This document shows, piece after piece, positions 8,821 to 16,315 of a DNA stretch of 16,315 nucleotides. The notes beneath the pieces are model-generated. The model had not been told where the DNA came from and searched no databases. It was given only the letters and a program-made list of their open reading frames with translations. Numbering within the stretch: position 1 is the stretch's first letter; the number at the start of each line of letters is the position of its first letter. Source of the DNA: Funneliformis mosseae (taxonomy: Eukaryota > Glomeromycota > Glomeromycetes > Glomerales > Glomeraceae); contig CAJVPP010002104.1 in NCBI GenBank assembly GCA_910592005.1, positions 1 through 16,315 on the forward strand. Reading direction: 5' to 3'. A program made the position numbers and the translations under genes.

Positions 8821-9832
8821 ATGAACTCGCGAAAACTTTCATTAAACCAATTTCCAGAATCTCTAGGAGAACGAATAATTTTAAATGTAGGCGGTGTTAA
8901 GGTACGATAAATTAATTTATAAAAAAAAGTTAATATTCCCGTCTAAACCAAAAAAAAAAAAATTTCCCGTATTTTGAAGTATGAAACATATAGATCAACT
9001 TTAACGGCATATCCAACAACTTTACTTGGTATAATGTTTCAAGAACGCAATAAAGCATTATTGCACCCTACAAATGGAAATGAATATTTTATTGATAGGG
9101 ATGGTGAATTATTTCGTTATATTTTGCAATTTTACCGTAAAAATAAAATTATGTGGCCAGAACCTGGTAAGTCAAATTTTTTTTTTTTCCTCTTTTTTTA
9201 TATTTACAAGGAAATTAATGTTATTTTTATAATTAGGCTCCGAATATTTTTCTAGAGAAGAATTAGAAGAAGAATTTGATTATTTTCAAATTCCCCAAAC
9301 ACCACATTCTCAAAATGATAATGTATTAGCCTCGATATCACCCACCAAAACTTCGCCGATTGCAAAATTGGTTTCAAACAAATTAGATAATTTTATATTA
9401 ATATTAAAACAATCAATAGTAGAAATCTGTACAACTTTATCTGAAATAAATGTAGAAAAATTTAATACTATATTTACGATAACATTTTCTCAAGAAACTT
9501 CAATATCAAATGGTATAACTTCTCTTAATTTAAAACCAAAACCCATGAACAATCACGACAATTTAAGTAAAACGTTATTAAAATGGTTATCACCCTTCGG
9601 TAAAATAGGATATTTTCTTTTAGATAAATTTGGGGAAGAAATTGGTGAATACTTACATCAAATTATACCCGAAGTTTCCTGGGAATTAAATCATAAAATT
9701 TATGGTCCCAGGGAAAGATTTTATGATATTATTCTAAATATTAATTATCAATTTGATAGGGATATTATACTGAAAAATAGTGAGTTATATGGAATTTTCA
9801 CTAATAAGAATATTGATGAGATGAATTTATAA
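8821..9832 (+). CDS. BTB/KCTD (potassium-channel tetramerisation-type T1) domain protein
   Basis: Three exons: 8821-8901, 8980-9166, 9237-9832. Introns of 78 and 70 bp (GTACGA..AG, GTAAGT..AG) keep frame, giving 287 residues. ATG 8821 is chosen because it opens the exon that carries the start of the domain. The T1/BTB domain spans about residues 18-108: RIILNVGG (18-25), YETYRSTL (28-35), YFIDRDGELFRYILQFYRK (63-81) and the closing SREELEEEFDYFQIP (95-109), all hallmarks of the BTB_2 family. No transmembrane segments follow, so this is a soluble KCTD-like protein, not a channel. Such proteins form oligomers through the BTB fold and some are cullin-3 ubiquitin-ligase adaptors; which role applies here is not visible. 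Residues about 110-287 have a polar linker and then a domain I do not recognise (KWLSPFGKIGYFLLDKFGEE). It is convergent with the minus-strand gene that ends at 10234. Confidence 0.88.
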
Positions 9833-10233
9833 AAGAATTTGATTTTAAAAGAACAATTTCAATTTAGTATAATTAGTTAATGGAAATTTGCTTGGTTATA
9901 TTAAATAATGATTTGTATATAAAGAAGAATTTTGTCATATCCTTAAAGATAAATAAATTAATGCTATGATTGTAAAAGTTATGAATTGAATAAAATAATA
10001 ATAACATAGTATTCCCTATTTATGAAATTGTATAGATGCTAATAAATAAATAAATAATGTAATAAAAATATATTCTATAATAAAACAAATGAGCTATTAA
10101 AAATACACCGTAATTAATAATTATACAATAATGCAAATGCAATGAAAACTTGATGTAATTGAAAATAATATTGTAGAAAGTTAAAAATAAAAATAAAACT
10201 ATTTAAGCTGCTAACAATCCCTTCACTCTTTAT
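9833..10233. terminator. Shared 3' intergenic region of two convergent genes, with poly(A) signals
   Basis: About 400 bp between the two stop codons. For the plus-strand gene AATAAA occurs at 9952-9957 and 9989-9994, 120-160 bp after its stop. For the minus-strand gene AATAAA at 10234-10229 overlaps the last base of its TAA stop. No other gene is seen here. The tail-to-tail layout means the 3' ends of the transcripts could come close or overlap. Confidence 0.5.
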
Positions 10234-13200
10234 TTATGCAACATTTCGACGAACTGATCTCCACATTCTTCGAGGAAATAATGATATCTTCTTAGATAAT
10301 TTTACGCAAGCAACAATAAACCAGAACATAAACATAATACCTAACAATAAATGAATAAAATTAGTATTAAAGGCTTGGTTAAAAAATATACGGATAGATA
10401 TAGATTTATTTATTTATTTAATCGAATTTACCCGCTAACACATAACTCATCATCAAATAAAATACATCAATCCAAGGGGACTTTCCTTTTTCAGCTATTA
10501 AAAGATGAATTTCATCTTCAAGAATTTTCAACTATAAATCATTAATATAATAATATTATTATATATTATTATTAACGTGAAAATAGTTTAATAATAAATG
10601 ACTTACCTCATGGAAATAATCATTGTTGATGTCTGATGTCATCTCTTCGATTTCATATTGCATGCTTCTCATTTCTTCCGAAAAACTTTTAATAAATGAT
10701 TTATAAATTATCAATAAAATTTTGCCATATTTTTTTTTTTTCTCTCATCAGAAAACAAAAGTAATTACTTAGAATGTTGTTTTTCTAGCTTATTCATCTT
10801 GCTTTCAATTTTGACTAGTTTATCACTCAATAATTCAATTCCTTCATCAATGTTCAACTTGCATTCAGCCATTATCGATTGTGAAGGTGATGGATTGTGT
10901 CGATTAATTTTATCAAAGGTAAATTCTCGAATATTCGATGTTGGTGAAAGGACAAATGGAACGTCAAGGTGTTCAAATGTACGAGAATTTTTTGATATAT
11001 AATCGTCTCTCTCGGTAAGTAACATCTATAAAATAATTTTCATAAAAATTCTTTTAACAGTCGATACATACGTTAACAACAAATGTCATTAAACTAAACC
11101 TTATTTTCTTCTATAAATTTAGTTGTCTCTTCAATACGTTCATCATATTCTTTAATTATTTTATCCGCATCTTGCTGGTTTAGACTAAAATTTTGTATGT
11201 TAATGAATATTTTATATGTTGAAGTCATTTAAAAATATAGGTTCCAAATACCTTTTGCCATCTTCAGGATCATCATATACAAGTGATATCTGAAGGTCCA
11301 GCAAGTCAACTAAAGTAGTAAAAATTAGCTAGCATATAAATCCATTTTGATATATTATCCTAATATACTTACCACCATAACCAATTAATTTACGAAATTT
11401 GAAAAGTTCATTTAATCCGACGTCCAATTCAACTGAAAGTAAAATTGGTTTTGAGTATAAAGTCAACAATGAATTTGTTATAGTATATTTAACTTACCGA
11501 AGTGTCCATTCTTGGTACTACAACCGACAATGCCTTGCTCGGCCACTAAATCTACGAGCTCCTGTGGTAATATATCAAGATTAACAAGGACCGTCTCACC
11601 ACCAACAATTGTTTTACCAACAATTTCTTCTTCATATTCTTCTACAGTATAAAATACGTTAATAAAATATTTCAAAATCGGCTGCAAAGATCTTTATTCA
11701 TTTACCATCTGATCCTGTGCTATCTTCGGCTGTTTTGTTCTCACTTGATGAACGAGATAAACGATTGTCAACATGTTGTTCATCTCCAAGAAATTTACCG
11801 TAATGGTCCTCGACGTTTAAATATCCCGCAGTATTTCGTCTTGAAACATCAACCGCATCATTGACGACCACATCCTAATTCCAAATAATTAGTAAATATA
11901 TAAATAGAAATTAAATAAAAATTAAGAACATTACGATAAATTACCGATTCAAAATCTACCGAATGTATGGTTGATGAATGGTTGCTGTTGTCTGTATCTT
12001 CCGAATCGCGACTTTGTGCAATATCTGACCAATCATCAACGGAAAGTTGATCGTTATTCTTATCTCCGGATAGTTTCGACATAATTTTTTCATGCTTAAC
12101 CCCATTTTTGTAATATATTTCCTCATCCTTATATGTTTTATCTTCATGTCGCAGTGGATCTTTGCCTTTCTCAGATGAAAATCGGACTTCTTCCATTGAA
12201 TTACGGGAAGTTTGATCACCTGAAGATGAATCAGATGAACTTTTAGCGTTCGTTTGCGATGTTATGGAACAGTCTGGTGCTTCCTGTATAATGCTAATAT
12301 CGGATGAACTTGATTCATTTTTATGTTTCTTATCTTTTCGTTTGAACAAATGTATTGACCATCTTTTTGATTTACCATGAGAATCTTCCTTTCCTTGGGA
12401 TGCAGCTGCTATATTATTCAAACTCAAAGCTCTAGAATGGGTTGTCTTTTTCGGTTGTCCGCTATTACTTCTGATTCCCCCCTGTGGGCTCATAGCTTGC
12501 ATTTCATGTGTTGGAGGAATAAATATTTGCGATAAACGGCGATATTTCAATCGTTTTTTATGCTCATCAGATTCAGATGCCACATTATCATTAATATATA
12601 TACCAACTTCACTATTAGTTTCATAGCCATTATCACTACTCATTTGTTTATTAAGAAGAACTTGATCAAATTTATTTATTTGCTCATAGTCCTTAATTAT
12701 TTCCATATGTGATACATCCCAAATACTCGTTTCTTTGTGATGTAGTAACGCTTTACGCGGTTTAATTATATTCGAAATTAATCTGCTACTACTTCCTCCA
12801 CTAGATTTTTCACTTGATCCCAAACTATGATTCGCCCCATCACTTGCAATATCAATTCTTCTATTTTTAATAATTTGTAAAGGATTATATACTCCGTTAT
12901 TATTAATTATTTTGAATAATACATGATATTTATTTTCAAGAAATTGTTTACACATTCTGGAATTTGATAAAGTTGTTTCCGAAGGATGAAATCTAATATT
13001 TAAATTTCCTTTTTTTAAAAAAAAAGGGGGGGATGAATTAATAAATTATTTCAAAAATATGTATCTTAACGAAATTTTTTTTACCATCTTTTTTTGTATT
13101 ATCTTTCTCAATGTCCATTTCAGTATGATGTATTCGATTTTTTTGATCCGCATTTCTTTGAGTAATCAATGCTAACTCGACAGCATCCTCATCTTTTACA

Positions 13201-13854
13201 TCAGCGATTAAATCAGCAATAGATCCTAATAAATATAATAAAATAAAATTATTATTCATTCAAGGAATTTGCAATATATAATTAATAATCTTACTTACCT
13301 TTTCTACTTTCATCATTAATTAAATTCCCGAAACCTTTACCAGCGTTACCAATTCTCTCACGATCTATATTCCATTCACGATCCTCAAATGAATTATTTT
13401 CCACTATCATATTATTAATACTAAATCCATTATCAAAAGCCATACTGTGTCTTGTTGGTGATAAAAATTTTCTAGTAAGACTATTATCATCAATTTTAGC
13501 AGATCCAAGTTCATGCATTGAATATCTATCTTTTGGCCTTGAAGATGTAGAAAGTGCTCGTCTCCTTATATTTGATGGTATTAATAATGATGATGTTGAT
13601 GATTCTGAATCTGATAACGCAAAACTTTCTCTACGAGGAGTAAAAGAAGAAATGTTTGATCCTGTATCTGATAAAATATTGTCTTTATATAGAATTCCTG
13701 AATTATTATTACCGACGAATGATTCATCTTGATTGTTTGTGGTTATATTTGCAGGTGACAAATATGGAATCTCATCAATATCATTTTTTAAATCGTCTAT
13801 CGTCCATTGATTTTGTTTTCGTAATATTTTGGAAATATCATTGTTGCTATTCAT
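10234..13854 (-). CDS. Unrecognised ~939-residue protein with C-terminal transmembrane anchor
   Basis: Coding exons, all in frame: 13854-13299, 13225-13085, 13008-11945, 11874-11706, 11641-11498, 11432-11373, 11309-11252, 11184-11100, 11025-10769, 10685-10607, 10531-10432, 10340-10234; introns 63-91 bp, mostly GTA...TAG/CAG. Start: ATG 13854, or ATG 13975 through an extra 8-base exon (13975-13968) and a GTTCGT..CAG intron, adding six residues. I do not recognise the protein. Visible parts, from ATG 13854: Ser/Asn-rich N-terminus; a compact block near 234-283 (NLNIRFHPSETTLSN, KYHVLFKII, YNPLQIIKNRR) and IWDVSHMEIIKDY near 328-340; acidic/Ser-rich low complexity to about 640; LVNLDILPQELVDLV and the following FKFRKLIGYGVDLLDLQIS; charged coiled-coil-like helices about 715-870; one hydrophobic span about 894-917; and a basic 22-residue tail. 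A membrane-anchored scaffold or tether is a guess. A homologue alignment would settle the exons; the acceptor at 13009 is the weakest. Confidence 0.78.
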
Positions 13855-13922
13855 TAGTGTGATACTGAAAAACAAAAAATTTTTGGATAATATTCATTTA
13901 AAGTAATATGAACAAAAATAGC

Positions 13923-13938
13923 TGGAGTTTTGACTCCA
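13923..13938. repeat. Short perfect inverted repeat (hairpin) near the gene start
   Basis: TGGAGT and ACTCCA, six bases each around a four-base loop, lie 69-84 bp before ATG 13854. They are in the 5' leader or in intron 1, depending on which start is used. A TGACGT (CRE-like half-site) lies just upstream on the minus strand near 13948-13953. Confidence 0.4.
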
Positions 13939-13990
13939 CTTTTTAGGTAACGTCAGTAAACACGAACCTTGACATGTAAATTCTCGGAGG

Positions 13991-14194
13991 GTTTATTTTA
14001 TATATAACTTTTTAATGATAAAATACAAGTTAAAAAGTTTTTCTCCGAGTAGATTATTAATATAAGTATAAATCTGAAAGCTGTTATAAAAACTTCCGTA
14101 TGTGAATATATTTTCAAGCAATAAAAGATGAAATTTTCGTTTTTTTTTTATTTAATATAAATAGTAAATCATTTGTTTGATTGACTCGGATTGG
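13991..14194 (-). promoter_or_regulatory. Candidate promoter of the minus-strand gene (TATA and CCAAT)
   Basis: On the minus strand TATATAAAATAAAC reads at 14004-13991, and CCAAT at 14194-14190 about 190 bp further upstream. A TATA box near 14000 would place transcription start near 13970, too close for ATG 13975 to be used comfortably. It favours ATG 13854 with a leader of about 115 bases. In this base composition a TATA string alone is weak evidence. Confidence 0.35.
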
Positions 14195-15738
14195 AACACA
14201 AATTTTCAAATGCAGTGAGATAAATCAACAATGGTTTATCGATGATCGGACTAATGGCAGGGAATGAAAATTAAAATGGCACTATAAGTTCAATCAGTAT
14301 GTAAATTGAAAACAATCTCGGGTAGTATGGTAAAAATCGCATGTTAGTATGAACTATCAAATTTTATCTATTATATATATTAGCGTTAGGAACAGTTATC
14401 GATTTAATTAGTCAATACTATTTACAAAAATTATTAAGAACATTGGTTAGACCGATTTTTAACCTTAAAAACATGTTATATTTATTTATTTATTAAATAA
14501 GTCAAGCCATTTTTTAAAGTTTTTAATAATAAAAATAACATTTAATGTTAGCCAATCATAATCTTCGCCGATCAACCGACTTCTACCTAATTTTATTTTT
14601 CATAATCGATATTACTATTTTTTAATATATATAACAAAAAAATTTTTTTTTTATTACTTATCTAATAAAAGAAGAATTTTACAAGATTATAAAATTATAT
14701 AATTAAGAAATATGCTGATTATTTTGAAAATTTATGTAAAATTACTGAATTGTTTTCTATAACAGATTTGTTTATTTATTTAAACTTTTAAATTAACAAA
14801 CAAATACTTATTTTTTTAAATAATTATAATATAAATATAAAATCTTTACCTTTATAGATAAAGATACTTTTTTTTAATATTTAAAAAATCAATTAATTTT
14901 AACCAATATAAATAAAATACTACTGAGATTCATAGAAAGAAGTATTATTTCTTATAAAATAATATTTTAATAATTTAATTAAATATTTGAATGGATATAA
15001 AGAAACCATTTACAATGTAAATTGCATATAAATTAGCATTTATAAAATATATTAAATTTAACTATTAAATTAATTATGAAAAGAAAAAGTAAAAAAAAAA
15101 TATGATAAGTATTATCCCTTCAACTGTTTCGCCTACAAATTTATAAGCAATTTTATTTATTAATTACAATTTTTTTTAATTATTTTTAAATATTTTAAAA
15201 TATATTTTAAAAAATTAATACTTTTATAATAAATTTTATAATGTATTCTAAGTAAAAATTAAAAAAAAAAAATGTAATTAACTAGTAATTTTAAAGATAA
15301 ATAAATAATAAATTATTATAAAAAAATTAAAATTTTAAACTCATATATTTTGCTATCTATCAATCTCAGAAATATAAAAATATTACTATTTAATAAATAT
15401 TAATGTAGTAAATCTAATAAACTAAATTTTATATCTTTGTAATTATTAAAATAATAAATTATTTTAAAAATTAAAAATTAAAAAATTAATATATATTAAT
15501 AATTATAAATTTTAAAAGTTTAAAAATACTAATATTAGATACATTATAATATAATAAATCTAAAAATTTTATTTTATTTTTTTATAATCATTAATATTAA
15601 AATATTCTAAGTTTTCTAAAATATTTTAGAAACAATTCTATACTTATAGTTTAAAGGATAAAATTTTAAGTAATATTATAATTTTAGTATTTTAATCAAA
15701 AAAAAATTGATTTTTATAATTAAATATAATTGTTTAAC
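14195..15738. other. Gene-free stretch upstream of the minus-strand gene
   Basis: Bases 14195-14600 are less AT-rich and could hold more upstream regulatory DNA; a second CCAAT (plus strand) lies near 14552. From about 14600 on, composition is almost entirely A and T. No gene, RNA or transposon end was recognised. Confidence 0.4.
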
Positions 15739-15831
15739 AAATTTAAATTTAGTTAAATTTTAACATTTATCAAAGTTAATTTGTATTTGTAAAGTAAATA
15801 TATTTTTCTAAATGTTAATAATATACAAATT
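15739..15831. repeat. Diverged 93-bp direct repeat, copy 1
   Basis: Begins AAATTTAAATTTAGTTAAAT and matches 15903-15995 over 93 bp at an estimated three bases in four, with two compensating 1-base shifts. Many of the differences are transitions. It may be the remnant of a tandem duplication or of two copies of one repeat. Low sequence complexity inflates the similarity. Confidence 0.4.
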
Positions 15832-15902
15832 CACTTTTATTTTATTTTATTTTAATACTTTAATCTAAACATATTATTTATAATTTAAATAAATTATTTT
15901 AT

Positions 15903-15995
15903 AAATTTGAATTTAGTTAAATCTTAATTTTTATTAAGATTAATTTAATATTTATCAAGTAAATTGCATTTTTAAAATACTAATATATATAAATT
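15903..15995. repeat. Diverged 93-bp direct repeat, copy 2
   Basis: Begins AAATTTGAATTTAGTTAAAT; see the copy at 15739-15831. A shorter TTAGTTAAATTTT piece at about 16050 and its inverted form ATTTAACTAAAT near 16079 suggest the family continues to the right in both orientations. Confidence 0.4.
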
Positions 15996-16315
15996 TTATA
16001 TAATAACTTTATTAAAAACTTAAATTAAATAAAATGTAATTTATATTATTAGTTAAATTTTGATCAAATTTTATAATATTTATTTAACTAAATTAAAACT
16101 ATTTTAGATTAATTTATTTAATTAAAAAAATTTATAATATTTAAAATACTTGTATAAAAAAAATTATTAAATTATATATCATTACACAAATTTCTAAAAA
16201 TGAAAAATATTTTTTAAAAATATGGGAGTGTTTCTAGAAAAATCAGGTTCTGAGAAATTTTTGACTAAAATTAAGAGCTTAATACATTTTGATCTAATAA
16301 CATCAAAAACTAAAA
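15996..16315. other. AT-rich right edge
   Basis: No gene seen. The last 100 bases (from about 16220) become less AT-rich (GGGAGTGTTTCTAGAAAAAT), as happens at transposon ends and gene islands elsewhere in the window. They may be the edge of a feature that continues to the right. Confidence 0.3.

Noticed and set aside
10765..10770. TAA stop at the end of the 10769-11025 exon as the true end of the protein
   Set aside because: A GTAATT donor overlaps it, and splicing there leads in frame through three more exons ending in a transmembrane segment.
10351..11584. Plus-strand open frames at 10351-10545, 10799-11002 and 11399-11584
   Set aside because: Each lies opposite exons or introns of the well-supported minus-strand gene.
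11956..12219. Second minus-strand frame of 87 codons
   Set aside because: Overlaps exon 11945-13008 in another frame; the main exon frame joins correctly at both splice sites.
13854..13975. ATG 13975 as the definite start
   Set aside because: It needs an 8-base exon and a GTTCGT donor, and lies close to the candidate TATA box; kept only as an alternative.
1..16315. CRISPR array, rRNA or tRNA genes
   Set aside because: No regularly spaced repeats, and no cloverleaf or rRNA core sequence was seen on either strand.

Overview
The window looks like a piece of an extremely AT-rich fungal nuclear genome. Two multi-exon genes with short (63-103 bp) GT-AG introns sit in a small, less AT-rich island (about 8.6-14.3 kb), flanked by very AT-rich DNA full of decayed transposons. 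Intron size, the KCTD-like gene, and Tc1/mariner, hAT and LINE-type debris would all fit an arbuscular mycorrhizal fungus of the Rhizophagus type. That assignment is inference from style; no marker gene is present.

Left part (1-8.2 kb), a transposon graveyard. Bases 1-99 are the outer end of a Tc1/mariner element that continues off the left edge. About 1019-2563 holds a badly broken hAT-like transposase: BED-type zinc finger, a DE...D block, an IHISYLAHIINLI-like block and a C-terminal dimerisation-like block. At 4667-6026 lies a complete but dead Tc1/mariner element (DD34E, both terminal inverted repeats, TA target duplication). It has landed exactly inside the RNase H domain of an older LINE-type retrotransposon relic on the minus strand; removing the element and one TA rejoins the RNase H reading frame. 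Pogo/Tigger-like ends at 3241 and 6643 may enclose both, giving a three-level nest. A 567-bp foldback element (7357-7923) and a possible 213-bp MITE (8012-8224) follow.

Gene island. A three-exon plus-strand gene (8821-9832) encodes a 287-residue BTB/KCTD (potassium-channel tetramerisation-type) protein. Facing it tail to tail, about 400 bp away, is a thirteen-exon-model minus-strand gene (10234-13854, possibly starting at 13975). It encodes a protein of about 939-945 residues that I do not recognise: a serine-rich N-terminus, a compact conserved-looking block, a long acidic/serine low-complexity region, a helical/coiled-coil C-terminal third, one C-terminal transmembrane segment and a basic tail. 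Every splice junction in both models keeps frame. Nothing in the sequence links the two genes functionally.

Right part (14.3-16.3 kb) is AT-rich non-coding DNA with one pair of diverged 93-bp direct repeats. The C-to-T/G-to-A bias of differences between paired repeats, together with stop codons replacing Trp and probably Gln codons, suggests decay by cytosine deamination. No rRNA, tRNA or CRISPR was seen.
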